Below, piece by piece: positions 1 to 8,993 of a stretch of 64,000 nt of DNA. The stretch lies in NCBI GenBank assembly GCA_023138875.1, contig JAGLOO010000030.1, positions 62,001 through 126,000 of the forward strand, read 5' to 3'. Numbering within the stretch: position 1 is the first letter of the stretch; each line of letters begins with the position of its first letter. Both the position numbers and the translations under genes were made by a program. Origin of the DNA: Bacteroidales bacterium. Its GTDB lineage: Bacteria > Bacteroidota > Bacteroidia > Bacteroidales > GCA-2748055. A model generated the notes under the pieces. It searched no databases, was not told the origin of the DNA, and saw only the letters and a list, made by a program, of their open reading frames with translations.

Positions 1-177
1 GGAGATTACCTGCTCTTCAAAAATGCCGGAGCATACTGCCATGCCATGTCATCCAACTATAATTCCAGGTTCCGTCCGGCCGAAGTACTCATCCACGAGG
101 GCAAAGATTACCTGATACGCAAACGGGAGGAGATGGACGACCTGCTCCGCAACCAGTTGGAACTGGATATCCTTTAA
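1..177 (+). CDS. lysA: Diaminopimelate decarboxylase, C-terminal end (partial)
   Basis: The window opens inside this gene; only the last 58 codons are present, ending in TAA at 175-177. The translation carries the hallmark C-terminal stretch of PLP-dependent group IV decarboxylases: AGAYCHAMSSNYNSR followed by RPAEVL. In this family the Tyr of the GAY motif contacts PLP and the RPAEVL segment closes the barrel/beta-domain interface. The enzyme decarboxylates meso-diaminopimelate to L-lysine in the cytoplasm. The next gene starts 16 bp downstream on the same strand, so the two may be cotranscribed. Confidence 0.85.
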   Translation, partial: GDYLLFKNAGAYCHAMSSNYNSRFRPAEVLIHEGKDYLIRKREEMDDLLRNQLELDIL

Positions 178-193
178 CCTTCATTCTTACCAG

Positions 194-2146
194 ATGGACC
201 TGTCTGTAGTTATTGTTAATTATAACGTCAAATATTTCCTGGAACAGTGTCTGCACGCTGTCCAGCAGGCCATGGAAGGGTTGAAAGTGGAAGTGTTTGT
301 GGTGGACAATAATTCGGTGGACGGGTCGGTAGGGGAAATTCGCCAGAAGTTTCCCTGGGTCAACATCATCGAAAACAGACAGAACCTGGGCTTCAGCAAA
401 GCCAACAACCAGGCCATCAGAGAATCCCGCGGCCGTTATGTGCTTCTGCTGAATCCGGACACGGTGGTGGAGGAAGAGACCTTTAAGAAATGCATTGACT
501 TCATGGACACCCATCCCGATGCCGGTGCCCTGGGTGTCAAGATGATCGATGGCAAGGGTGAGTTTCTTCCCGAATCCAAGCGCTCATTGCCCACTCCCAT
601 GGTATCCTTCTATAAGATGTTCGGACTCTCATCCCTGTTCCCAAGGTCACGGCGTTTCGGCAAGTACCACCTGGGGTACCTTGACATGGAGGGGACACAC
701 AGTGTGGATGTGCTTGCCGGGGCTTTCATGTTCCTGCGCAGCGAAACACTTGAAAAAACGGGGCTGCTGGATGAATCGTTCTTCATGTACGGGGAAGACA
801 TTGACCTGTCGTACAGAATCACCGAAGCCGGATATAAAAACTATTACTTCCCTGGCACAACAATCATTCATTACAAGGGGGAGAGCACCAAAAAGGGAAG
901 CCTCAACTATGTAAAGATGTTTTACCAGGCCATGATCATCTTCGCTGGAAAACACTTTACATCCCGCAAGGCCCGCACATTCAGCATACTGATCAACCTG
1001 GCCATTTACTTCCGGGCGGCACTCTCCGTGTCACGCCGGTTTGTGAACAGGATTTACCGGCCGGTCCTGGATGCCGTGATCATCTATCTCGGGTACATGT
1101 TTGCACTCCCCCTCTGGGAACAGGTGCGTTTTGACATGCCTGACTACTACCCACCCATGTTCCTCCACCTGGTGGTTCCTGCATACATCCTGGTCTGGCT
1201 GATCTCCCTCTATTACTCGGGAGGTTACGACAAACCGATGCGGGTCTTTTCATTCCTGAAAGGCCACCTGGTGGGCACGCTGGTGATCCTTGTCATCTAT
1301 GCCATGCTCCCGCTGGACTGGAGGTTCTCCCGGGCCCTGATATTTTTGGGATCACTCTGGGCCATTGTAAGTACACTGGGACTGAGGATCCTGTTTCACC
1401 TGGCCCGCATCAAGGATTACGAAATCGACCTGAATAAACAGAAGCGGATGGTCATCGTGGGCAAGGAAGAGGAAGCCCGGCGGGTAAGCACCCTTCTGCT
1501 TGATACCCAGGCCAAGCCCGATATCATAGGATTTGTATCTCCATCGCCTGCCGGCACCGGATCGGAGTATATGGGGCACATTGAACAGATTGATGAGATC
1601 GCCAGTATTAACCGTGTGGATGAGATTGTTTTCTGTTCAAAGGACCTTCCTTCACAGGGGATCATCCGGATCATGACCCGGCTGATCGGATCATCGGTCG
1701 ATTTTAAGATCGCCCCCCCCGAAAGTCTTTCCATCATCGGCAGCAACTCCATCAATACTGCGGGCGACCTCTACACCATCCACTTCAACTCCATTGGAAA
1801 AGAGTCCAACCGCCGGAACAAAAGGCTTTTTGATGCGGTTACCGCCTTGCTCCTCTTTATCACCTTTCCACTCTGGTTCCTCTTTGTGAAAGGCCATTTT
1901 CGAAGCGTGGGGAATGTGGTCCGGGTACTGCTGGGACTCTGTACATGGGTGGGGTATCTTAAACTGAAAAGCGATGATCTTTCAGACCTGCCTCACCTGA
2001 AAAGGGGCATCCTGAATCCCGGGATCCATTTCCCCCCTGAGAACCTTTCCTCCGACAGGGTCAAGGAGATCAACGTGGTGTATGCCAAAGATTACAGGGT
2101 ATTCAATGACCTGTTAATAATCACCCGGAATTTCAGGAAGATTTAA
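194..2146 (+). CDS. GT2 glycosyltransferase fused to a degenerate polyprenyl glycosylphosphotransferase-like membrane domain
   Basis: 650 aa in two parts. Residues 3-230 are a GT2 (rhamnosyltransferase-like) domain: VVIVNYN, VDNNSVDGS (38-46), the DXD-like NPD (87-89) and the ED pair at 201-202 before LSYRI. From about 285 to 405 there are four predicted membrane helices, then a Rossmann/CoA-binding-like segment starting KRMVIVGKEEEARR near 418. A last helix (LLLFITFPLWFLF) leads to a tail resembling the end of WbaP/WcaJ-type phosphoglycosyltransferases (NPGI, then a YAKDYRVFNDLLIITR end). The catalytic Asp-Glu and PRP motifs of that family are absent, so the C-terminal part is probably not a transferase and may anchor the GT2 domain or bind a polyprenyl substrate. 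Glycan target unknown. Confidence 0.8.
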   Translation: MDLSVVIVNYNVKYFLEQCLHAVQQAMEGLKVEVFVVDNNSVDGSVGEIRQKFPWVNIIENRQNLGFSKANNQAIRESRGRYVLLLNPDTVVEEETFKKCIDFMDTHPDAGALGVKMIDGKGEFLPESKRSLPTPMVSFYKMFGLSSLFPRSRRFGKYHLGYLDMEGTHSVDVLAGAFMFLRSETLEKTGLLDESFFMYGEDIDLSYRITEAGYKNYYFPGTTIIHYKGESTKKGSLNYVKMFYQAMIIFAGKHFTSRKARTFSILINLAIYFRAALSVSRRFVNRIYRPVLDAVIIYLGYMFALPLWEQVRFDMPDYYPPMFLHLVVPAYILVWLISLYYSGGYDKPMRVFSFLKGHLVGTLVILVIYAMLPLDWRFSRALIFLGSLWAIVSTLGLRILFHLARIKDYEIDLNKQKRMVIVGKEEEARRVSTLLLDTQAKPDIIGFVSPSPAGTGSEYMGHIEQIDEIASINRVDEIVFCSKDLPSQGIIRIMTRLIGSSVDFKIAPPESLSIIGSNSINTAGDLYTIHFNSIGKESNRRNKRLFDAVTALLLFITFPLWFLFVKGHFRSVGNVVRVLLGLCTWVGYLKLKSDDLSDLPHLKRGILNPGIHFPPENLSSDRVKEINVVYAKDYRVFNDLLIITRNFRKI

Positions 2147-2152
2147 CAGGAT

Positions 2153-2174
2153 ATTTTGTTAAATTTAACAAAAT
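2153..2174. promoter_or_regulatory. 22-bp perfect AT-rich palindrome upstream of the first PD40 gene
   Basis: The two 11-base halves are exact reverse complements (left half ATTTTGTTAAA). It lies in the short gap between the stop of the GT2 fusion gene (2146) and the ATG at 2186. It could be a dimeric regulator operator. It also contains TTTTG, which resembles the -33 element of Bacteroidota promoters. The function is inferred from position and symmetry only. Confidence 0.35.
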
Positions 2175-2185
2175 TGCTAAACAGT

Positions 2186-4516
2186 ATGAACCGGGTCCTG
2201 TTCTATTCTTTCCTTCTTTCCCTTTTCATTCCGGGTGTTCTGTTTGCACAGAGGGATTCCTCGCGTACCGATTTCCTGGATGCCGAATCATGGTTCCTCT
2301 TTGAAGAGTATGCAGATGCACTGCCTCTTTACATGAGGTTATACAGGCGGGATCCCGGAAATGATAACCTCAAATATAAAATTGGGATCTGCCTCCTGAA
2401 TGATCCCTACCAGAAAGACAAGGCCATCGGGTACCTGCTGGATGCAAGTGATAACATCAATCCCAATTACAAAGAGAACAGTTTTAAGGAGCAAACTGCA
2501 CCTCCGGATGTGCTCTATTACCTGGGCAATGCCTACCTGGTCAACGAGCTGCTGGAGATGGCTATAGAGTCATATGAACAGTTCCTGGAGATGATGGACC
2601 GGGACGTATATGACGAAGAACTTGTACAGACCCAGATCAGGGCTTGCAAAAATGCACAGAGGTTAAAGACCATGCCGGTTGATATCGATCTGACTATACT
2701 GGATTCACTTATCAATACCCGGTATTCAGATATTCGTCCGGTAGTTTCCGGGGATGGTACAAAACTGGCTTTTGTAACGGAACTCCCCTTCTATGACGGG
2801 GCATTCTATTGCGAAAAAACCGACGAGGGATGGTCCTATCCCCAGTCCATCACCACCTCCCTGGGATATGACGCCGACATTTATCCTGCAGGCCTTTCCC
2901 ACGACGGCACCGAGATGATCCTCTATTATGACGATGATTATATCGGCAACCTGTACTACAGTCAGTTTGAAGATGGCAGGTGGCTGCCTGCGGTAAAACT
3001 GGGCGAAAATATCTCCACCAAATACTGGGAATCGCATGCCTGTTTCAGCAGGGATGGCCAGACCCTCTATTTCACCAGCAACCGGAAGGGAACCCATGGA
3101 GGCCTGGATATCTATAAATCGGATCGCCAGGCGGATGGAAAATGGGGACCGCCCGAAAACCTGGGGCCCACCATCAACAGCCGCTACAATGAAGAGACCC
3201 CATTCATTACCGGGGATGGACAAACACTCTATTTCAGTTCATACGGCCATTATAACATGGGCGGTTATGACATCTTTTTTTCAAAAAAGAAAGCAGACGG
3301 TTCATGGGGAGAACCCATCAACCTGGGATATCCCATCAATACAACCGACGATGACCTCTTTTTCCAGCCCATCAACAATGGGTTCGAAGCCTATTACTCC
3401 ATCTACAGCAACAAGGGTCGGGGCAGGCACGATATCTACTACATGGATATCTACTCGGTGGACAACCCCCGGATGTACTTAGTCTCAGGCAACCTGCGCA
3501 CGGAGGATGGATCCATTGATACTGCACAGATAGCCATCTTTGTGGTGGATTCCAGGACCGGTGATACGATCATGTATGGTTCACCTGATGAAGAGACCGG
3601 AGCATTCGGCTTCAACCTGCAGCAGGGCCTGTACGAGCTGCATTTTACCGGCACAGGCTATGAAGAGCTGATCAGGCCCCTCAACATCACTTCCGTTTCC
3701 AATAAGCAGGGTATCAGGCTGGACGGCGATATTGAACTATCCCTAGTCAGGAAAGAATCCCTGGTATTTGTCGGAGAAGAGAGCCAGATCCAACTGAAGG
3801 ACACCCTCTATGAGGGAGTAGCTGGCGAAACCATTGAAGTTCCGCTGAAACTTCAAAAAGGAAGTATACTGATTACTAAAGTTTACCAGGACTCTGTCCT
3901 TGTAAGCGTGGACACGATTGAGGTAGACAAGCGCCGAACCACCCTGGAGATCGAACCACTTCCCGGAACCAGCAGGGTTGAGCTTGAAATGATTGACAGC
4001 GATGGTAATATCCATAAGAATAGCTTCATCGTAATTGGCAAAGAACCGCGGAAAGCTTCAACCGCAGCCGCAGGACAACAACGTCTGAAGTCTGAAGTGG
4101 AGAGTGGACAGGCAGAGGCACTGCTCTTGCTGGCCGATGCCGTAGCAAATGGTGATGCCAGTTTGCTGTACAGGCACCTGCTGGAGAATTCTGAGGGCTC
4201 ATTGAAATCATACCTGGAAAGCCTTGACCTGGACCAGGCAGGCATCCATACTCCGGAAGATCTGATCAGACACCTGGAGGAAGCTGCTCAAGGGCATGGA
4301 TTCACCATGGATGATGTCAGGGCAGCCATGTTAATTGGCCTGGATGAACCCCTTGAGGTGGATCGCATCGATGATGAACTCCTGGAGATATCCGGTGATC
4401 CGGGTGACAGGAAAGGATGGCCTGTCGCAGTAGCCGGACTATCAGGTGCAGGATGCCTGCTGCTGATTATTCTGTGGTGGATACGCCGTAAAAACAGGAG
4501 AAATTCCACTGAATAA
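2186..4516 (+). CDS. Secreted TPR/PD40 beta-propeller protein with C-terminal membrane anchor
   Basis: 776 aa from the ATG at 2186. I chose this over the upstream TTG (2156) because it opens a clear signal peptide (MNRVLFYSFLLSLFIPGVLFAQ-like, cut after about 21 residues) and the TTG lies inside a palindrome. TPR-like helices follow (about 25-145), then PD40 blades with repeated SxDGxTLYFxSxR/G signatures and GGLDIYKS or GGYDIFFS, ending near residue 425. A beta-sandwich-like region (YLVSGNLRTEDGS) comes next, and the protein ends in a hydrophobic helix (about 745-768) with a basic tail RRKNRR. The N-terminal half resembles PorE-type periplasmic T9SS components, but the OmpA domain is replaced by a C-terminal membrane helix. 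It is the first of three related genes in a row and is probably an envelope scaffold. Confidence 0.75.
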   Translation: MNRVLFYSFLLSLFIPGVLFAQRDSSRTDFLDAESWFLFEEYADALPLYMRLYRRDPGNDNLKYKIGICLLNDPYQKDKAIGYLLDASDNINPNYKENSFKEQTAPPDVLYYLGNAYLVNELLEMAIESYEQFLEMMDRDVYDEELVQTQIRACKNAQRLKTMPVDIDLTILDSLINTRYSDIRPVVSGDGTKLAFVTELPFYDGAFYCEKTDEGWSYPQSITTSLGYDADIYPAGLSHDGTEMILYYDDDYIGNLYYSQFEDGRWLPAVKLGENISTKYWESHACFSRDGQTLYFTSNRKGTHGGLDIYKSDRQADGKWGPPENLGPTINSRYNEETPFITGDGQTLYFSSYGHYNMGGYDIFFSKKKADGSWGEPINLGYPINTTDDDLFFQPINNGFEAYYSIYSNKGRGRHDIYYMDIYSVDNPRMYLVSGNLRTEDGSIDTAQIAIFVVDSRTGDTIMYGSPDEETGAFGFNLQQGLYELHFTGTGYEELIRPLNITSVSNKQGIRLDGDIELSLVRKESLVFVGEESQIQLKDTLYEGVAGETIEVPLKLQKGSILITKVYQDSVLVSVDTIEVDKRRTTLEIEPLPGTSRVELEMIDSDGNIHKNSFIVIGKEPRKASTAAAGQQRLKSEVESGQAEALLLLADAVANGDASLLYRHLLENSEGSLKSYLESLDLDQAGIHTPEDLIRHLEEAAQGHGFTMDDVRAAMLIGLDEPLEVDRIDDELLEISGDPGDRKGWPVAVAGLSGAGCLLLIILWWIRRKNRRNSTE

Positions 4517-4621
4517 AACCATAGTATTTACCGTACGTGAATTAAAGAACAGAGAAATTTCCAGGCCTTTGAAAGGTTGGATATTTCAATTTGATTTTTA
4601 TTGTGCTGTCAATTAAATTTT

Positions 4622-4629
4622 TAAATTTG
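4622..4629 (+). promoter_or_regulatory. Candidate Bacteroidota -7 promoter element (TAAATTTG)
   Basis: The octamer TAAATTTG matches TAnnTTTG. It lies 26 bp before the ATG at 4656, in the 139-bp gap after the preceding PD40 gene. A TTTG at 4590-4593 is further upstream than the usual 17-23 bp spacing, so the -33 element is not convincing. Motif and position only. Confidence 0.35.
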
Positions 4630-4655
4630 TAATATACACGATAAACCGTCCCGCA

Positions 4656-6452
4656 ATGAGAAGACCTTTCTTGATGCTATCCGTTTTGCTTCTTGCCTCA
4701 ATGGTCGCCGGTCAAAATGTAAAAGAGGACTTTTATGATGGCGAGTTCTTTTTTGCTGAGGAAGATTATGAGGAAGCATTATATGCCTTTAACAAAGTGT
4801 ATAAAAGCGGGTACCAGGATAATGCCAACATCAATTACCGCATGGGAATTTGCTTGCTTCAGATCCCCGGCCGGAAAAGCGAAGCCATCCCCCATCTGGA
4901 ACAAGCAGTCGAATTCATTTCAGAACGTTACAGGGAAGGAGCCTTTAAAGAAGTAAACGCACCCCCCGATGCCCTGCTATACCTGGGAAATGCCTACAGG
5001 ATCAATATGGAACTGGAAAAGGCCCGGGAGAAATATGGTGAATACGACCTGTTCCTTGGCCCCAGGCAAGAAATGCAAAAGGCATATACTGACAAACAGA
5101 TAGAATCGTGTGGCAATGCAGTTGTGGCCATAAATAACCCTGTGGAATACACCAGGGGAAACCTTGGGCAGGTCAATGAAACCCATTCCAACAGGTACAA
5201 TGTGGTTATTTCAAATGACATGAATACCATGGCATTCATGGGAAAGAATCCATTCTATAACAGTGTGCAGGTTTCTATGAAAGAGGATGACGGAACCTGG
5301 GGCAAACCAAAGAACATTACACCGTCTATCGTATCCGACGGAAACATGGATGTGGTGGCACTTTCGTCCGACGGAAAAACCATGCTGCTTGCTGTTTCCG
5401 ACGAATTCGACAGCAACATCTACACCTCTGTTTTTGCCAATAACCGCTGGAACCCGGCCAAATCACTGGGAAAAACCATCAACTCCAGGTATTACGAATC
5501 ACACGCCACATTCAGCCCGGACGGAAAGACGATCTACTTTACAAGCAACCGGACTGAGTCCCTGGGGGGAATGGATATTTTCAGGAGCGATATGCTTGAG
5601 GACGGTACCTGGACCGAGCCTGTGAACCTGGGCCCCACCATCAATACGAAACTCAGTGAAGAATCTCCTTTCCTGAGTCCGGACGGAAAACGCCTCTATT
5701 TCAGCTCGCAGGGTCACAACACCATAGGTGGTTTCGATCTGTTCTATTCCGAACTTCAGGCCAATGGCAACTGGGGTACGCCGGTAAACGTGGGGTATCC
5801 GCTGAACACCACCGACGACGACCTGGCTTTTTCACCCCTGGGAATTGGAGAAGAAGGGGCATCAATGGTCTTTGCCAAAGGCGATGGATCGAAATATGAC
5901 GTGTATAAATTCGAATTTATCCATCGGGATGCAAAACCAGTCCTGGTACCCATGGATGAGATAGAGGAAGTAGTTGTGGAGGTTGTCGAAAAGAAAACAG
6001 AGGTCGCACCGGAACCGGAAGTTGTTGAACCACCGGAGAAGTACCTGATCAGACCCATCTTCTTTGAGTTCGACAGCTATGCACTCTCCAAATCCAGCCA
6101 GTCGAAACTGAACGATCTGTCAGGACTCATAGCGAAGTTCCCGGCACTAAAACTTGAAATTACCGGGCATACCGACGCGGTAGGAACCTTTGAATACAAC
6201 CAGCGCCTGTCCGTTAACCGGGCCGCTGCTGTGTCCAAATACCTGATATCAAACGGCGTTACAAAAGATCGATTGAAGATAACGGGAATGAGTGAAAGTG
6301 AACATGTTGCCCGGAACAGGACCGCCAACAACAGGGATGCCCCCGATGGAAGGGAATTGAACCGAAGGGTGCAGTTTAAGGTTTCCATTACAAAGGACGT
6401 GATTATCGAGATGGAGAAGATCAATGTGCCCGACCATCTGAAAATTAATTAG
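4656..6452 (+). CDS. PorE-like TPR / PD40 propeller / OmpA-family protein
   Basis: 598 aa. A hydrophobic N-terminal signal (MRRPFLMLSVLLLASMVAG) is followed by TPR-like repeats (about 25-150), a PD40 propeller (about 170-425; SPDGKTIYFTSNR, LSPDGKRLYFSSQGH), a Glu/Val-rich linker (about 430-465) and a C-terminal OmpA peptidoglycan-binding domain (about 465-580; FFEFDSYALSKSSQSKL, ITGHTDAVG, GRELNRRVQF). This architecture is that of PorE, which tethers the type IX secretion machinery to peptidoglycan, but the carboxypeptidase-regulatory-like domain usually between propeller and OmpA is not visible. T9SS use is independently supported by three sorting-domain proteins in this window. It may be PorE itself or a paralogue; the two flanking paralogues lack the OmpA domain. 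Confidence 0.8.
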   Translation: MRRPFLMLSVLLLASMVAGQNVKEDFYDGEFFFAEEDYEEALYAFNKVYKSGYQDNANINYRMGICLLQIPGRKSEAIPHLEQAVEFISERYREGAFKEVNAPPDALLYLGNAYRINMELEKAREKYGEYDLFLGPRQEMQKAYTDKQIESCGNAVVAINNPVEYTRGNLGQVNETHSNRYNVVISNDMNTMAFMGKNPFYNSVQVSMKEDDGTWGKPKNITPSIVSDGNMDVVALSSDGKTMLLAVSDEFDSNIYTSVFANNRWNPAKSLGKTINSRYYESHATFSPDGKTIYFTSNRTESLGGMDIFRSDMLEDGTWTEPVNLGPTINTKLSEESPFLSPDGKRLYFSSQGHNTIGGFDLFYSELQANGNWGTPVNVGYPLNTTDDDLAFSPLGIGEEGASMVFAKGDGSKYDVYKFEFIHRDAKPVLVPMDEIEEVVVEVVEKKTEVAPEPEVVEPPEKYLIRPIFFEFDSYALSKSSQSKLNDLSGLIAKFPALKLEITGHTDAVGTFEYNQRLSVNRAAAVSKYLISNGVTKDRLKITGMSESEHVARNRTANNRDAPDGRELNRRVQFKVSITKDVIIEMEKINVPDHLKIN

Positions 6453-6473
6453 CATCCACATAATTTGCAAGTG

Positions 6474-7949
6474 ATGAAGAGATTACTGCCTGTAGCCATA
6501 TTGATCTGTTGCATATACCTGCCGGTATCATCACAGGATGAATCAGCAGAAGAGTTGTTTTACGATGCAGAGTTTTTTTATACTGTAGAGGAGGATTTCG
6601 AAGAAGCGGCATACCTTTTCAGGCAGGTCCTCCGGCAGGAGCCCGGCAATGCCAATGTGAAGTTCCTGCTGGGCATGTGTTACAACAACATCCTGGGACA
6701 GGAGCACGAAGGTATTCCCCATTTTCTTGAAGCCACAGAGGAGATCAACCTCAAATACAAGGCCAACAAGTATACCGAGAAAAAGGCTCCGCACCATTCC
6801 TGGTTCTACCTGGCCGAAGCCTACCGGAAAACCAATCAGATGGATGAATCATTGAATGCACTCAATGTATTCCTGTCCCTCAAAAACTTTGAGAAATCCT
6901 ACAATGTGCGCATTACAGAAGATGAGATCAAGGCAGTCGAAAGGGCCAAGATCATCAGGGATGCCGAACTAAACCTGCGTGCACTCTATTTCAATGAGCC
7001 CATCAATACCCCGGATAATGATTACAGCGGTGTGATCTCTGCCAACGGGAAAATGATGGTGTGGGTAAACAGTAAAGCATTTTACGAGGCAGTCTATATG
7101 ACCACCCGGAAGGAGAGAGACTGGACCCTCCCGGTGCTCATTACACCCCAGATTGTTTCCGACGGTGACCTGTATCCTTCAGGACTATCAGCCGACGGAA
7201 CCAACATGCTTCTGGTCAAAAGGCAAAAGAAAGGGAACAGCGACATATGGTACAGTCAGTATGATGGATTGTTGTGGAGTCCGGCACAACCCCTTCACGG
7301 AGAGGTCAATACGAATTCAAACGAGGATCATGCCTCTTTTGATCCCGAAGGAAACCGGATCTACTTTTCCAGTGACCGCCGGGGCGGTGTGGGTGGACTG
7401 GACATCTATTACTCGGACCGTCAACCGGATGGCCAATGGGGTGATCCCGTAAACATGGGTGAGCAGATCAACACCAAAAAAGATGAGACATCAGCCTACA
7501 TTTCTCCGAATGGGAGCAGGTTCATTTTCAGTTCCCAGGGACATTTCAACATGGGGGGATTTGATATTTTCAGGTGTGAAATTCAGGAGGATAACAGTTG
7601 GAGCCAGCCCACCAATATGGGCTTCCCCATCAACACCACGGGCGATGACAGTTACTACGTTCCCCTGAATGACGGACTGAGCGGTCTCTATACCAGGTTC
7701 ACCAACGAAGGGATTGGCATGCAGGACCTGTGGTATGTAGAGATCCTGGGGGAGGACGGGATCATTGCCGGGGGGCTAACTATTGCCGTGGATTTTAAAG
7801 GCCTGAGCCACAGGGATTTTGCAATCATTGTGTTGGATGAGAATACCGGTGAGGAGATAGAGGTCCTCTATGATGCCGAATCAGACACGTTCAAGGCACT
7901 TTCCGGACCGCAAAAGAGCTACAGGGTTATCTCTTACAAGCAAAAATAG
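6474..7949 (+). CDS. Secreted TPR/PD40 beta-propeller protein
   Basis: 491 aa from the ATG at 6474; the TTG at 6465 would add three residues ahead of the signal peptide MKRLLPVAILICCIYLPVSSQ. TPR-like repeats occupy about 25-165 and a PD40 propeller about 190-420, with SFDPEGNRIYFSSDR and GGLDIYYSDRQPDGQWGDP repeats. A short beta-rich tail follows, with no OmpA domain and no membrane helix. It sits 21 bp after the PorE-like gene and is almost certainly cotranscribed and paralogous. Likely a periplasmic or outer-membrane-associated structural protein; exact role unknown. Confidence 0.75.
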   Translation: MKRLLPVAILICCIYLPVSSQDESAEELFYDAEFFYTVEEDFEEAAYLFRQVLRQEPGNANVKFLLGMCYNNILGQEHEGIPHFLEATEEINLKYKANKYTEKKAPHHSWFYLAEAYRKTNQMDESLNALNVFLSLKNFEKSYNVRITEDEIKAVERAKIIRDAELNLRALYFNEPINTPDNDYSGVISANGKMMVWVNSKAFYEAVYMTTRKERDWTLPVLITPQIVSDGDLYPSGLSADGTNMLLVKRQKKGNSDIWYSQYDGLLWSPAQPLHGEVNTNSNEDHASFDPEGNRIYFSSDRRGGVGGLDIYYSDRQPDGQWGDPVNMGEQINTKKDETSAYISPNGSRFIFSSQGHFNMGGFDIFRCEIQEDNSWSQPTNMGFPINTTGDDSYYVPLNDGLSGLYTRFTNEGIGMQDLWYVEILGEDGIIAGGLTIAVDFKGLSHRDFAIIVLDENTGEEIEVLYDAESDTFKALSGPQKSYRVISYKQK

Positions 7950-7950
7950 C

Positions 7951-8511
7951 GTGAACATTCTGGAGAACAAAAACATCTCTCTCAGGGCGCTTGAACCTGA
8001 GGACCTTAAGGTATTGTACCTGTGGGAGAATGACACTTCTATATGGCGCCTGTCCAATACACTGGTACCCTTTTCCAAATTCCTGCTGAAGCAATACCTG
8101 GAAAATGCCCATAAGGATATTTTCGAACTGAAACAACTGCGCCTCATCATTCAGCTCAACGCAGATACACGGTCCATTGGAACCATTGATCTGTTTGATT
8201 TTGATCCGTTTCACAGACGTGCCGGAATTGGTATCCTGATCGCCGATCCATCCGAGCGCAGGAAAGGTTACGCAAGGGAAGCGCTTGAAACCCTGATGGA
8301 CTATTGTTTCCGGGTGCTGCGGCTCCACCAGCTTTACTGCAACATTGCCTGTGGAAACAGCGACAGCATGAAGCTCTTTACCAGTGCCGGATTCACGGTA
8401 GCAGGTGAGAAAAAAGAGTGGCTGTTCAACGGGAAAGATTTTGAAAACGAATGGATGCTCCAGAGGATCAATCCAGCGATTCATACCGCGGAATCTCAGC
8501 CAGGAAGTTGA
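7951..8511 (+). CDS. GNAT-family N-acetyltransferase (RimJ/RimL-like)
   Basis: 186 aa from the GTG at 7951, one base after the preceding stop; the open frame extends upstream into the PD40 gene but those codons are not needed. RimL-type features: an N-terminal ISLRALEPEDL strand, the acetyl-CoA-binding P-loop-like RRKGYAREALETLMDYCF, and the terminal GNSDSMKLFTSAGF motif. Such enzymes acetylate protein N-termini, amino acids or small amines; the substrate cannot be read from sequence. The 3' end overlaps the convergent HsdR-N-like gene by 44 bp. Confidence 0.8.
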   Translation: MNILENKNISLRALEPEDLKVLYLWENDTSIWRLSNTLVPFSKFLLKQYLENAHKDIFELKQLRLIIQLNADTRSIGTIDLFDFDPFHRRAGIGILIADPSERRKGYAREALETLMDYCFRVLRLHQLYCNIACGNSDSMKLFTSAGFTVAGEKKEWLFNGKDFENEWMLQRINPAIHTAESQPGS

Positions 8512-8920
8512 CCTTCTGGTTATCAAAATCGATATAACAGCAATAGTGTTTCAGGCCATTGGTAACCATCAGGTATTTTACACTGAAAACCATGTTATAA
8601 CGGGCAGCCTGGTCAAAGGTCTCCCTGCTGATCTTCACTCCCGGTGCCTTGCATTCAACCAGCACCGCAGGTTTACCGGCAGGTTTGTGTACCAGGATAT
8701 CGCATCTCCTGGTCATCTCGTTAAGCTTCAGTGAAAACTCGGTCAGTATCAGTGACGCCGGATATCCCTTTTCCTCCACAAGGTACCGGGTAAAACGCTG
8801 CCTCACCTCTTCCTCAGGTGTAAGCAACACGTACTTCTTTCTGTATATATCCAGAACATAGCGCCTGTTCTCCTCTACGCGGTACTGGAAATCATATACA
8901 GGAAGATTCAGTTTTTGCAT
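8468..8920 (-). CDS. Stand-alone HsdR N-terminal (HSDR_N_2) PD-(D/E)XK nuclease-like protein
   Basis: 150 aa. It matches the N-terminal nuclease domain of type I restriction HsdR subunits (PF13588 type): TPEEEVRQRFTRYLVEEKGYP, then RRCDILVHKP with Asp74 and VLVECKAP with Glu89 and Lys91, giving the D-ExK catalytic triad. No helicase, HsdM or HsdS gene is nearby, so this is not a restriction system. In Bacteroidota such orphan proteins commonly sit beside holA and AMP nucleosidase, as here, and their role is unknown. It is divergent from amn and overlaps the GNAT gene tail-to-tail. Confidence 0.8.
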   Translation of the reverse strand: MQKLNLPVYDFQYRVEENRRYVLDIYRKKYVLLTPEEEVRQRFTRYLVEEKGYPASLILTEFSLKLNEMTRRCDILVHKPAGKPAVLVECKAPGVKISRETFDQAARYNMVFSVKYLMVTNGLKHYCCYIDFDNQKVNFLAEIPRYESLD

Positions 8921-8993
8921 GAATACCGTATCTTAGCAAAAGAAATCAATGTAGCAACCGATCTCACTTACAAAGTAAGTAATTTCTAAACCT

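Noticed and set aside
8468-8920. A type I restriction-modification system
   Set aside because: Only the HsdR N-terminal nuclease-like domain is present; no helicase, methylase or specificity gene lies nearby.
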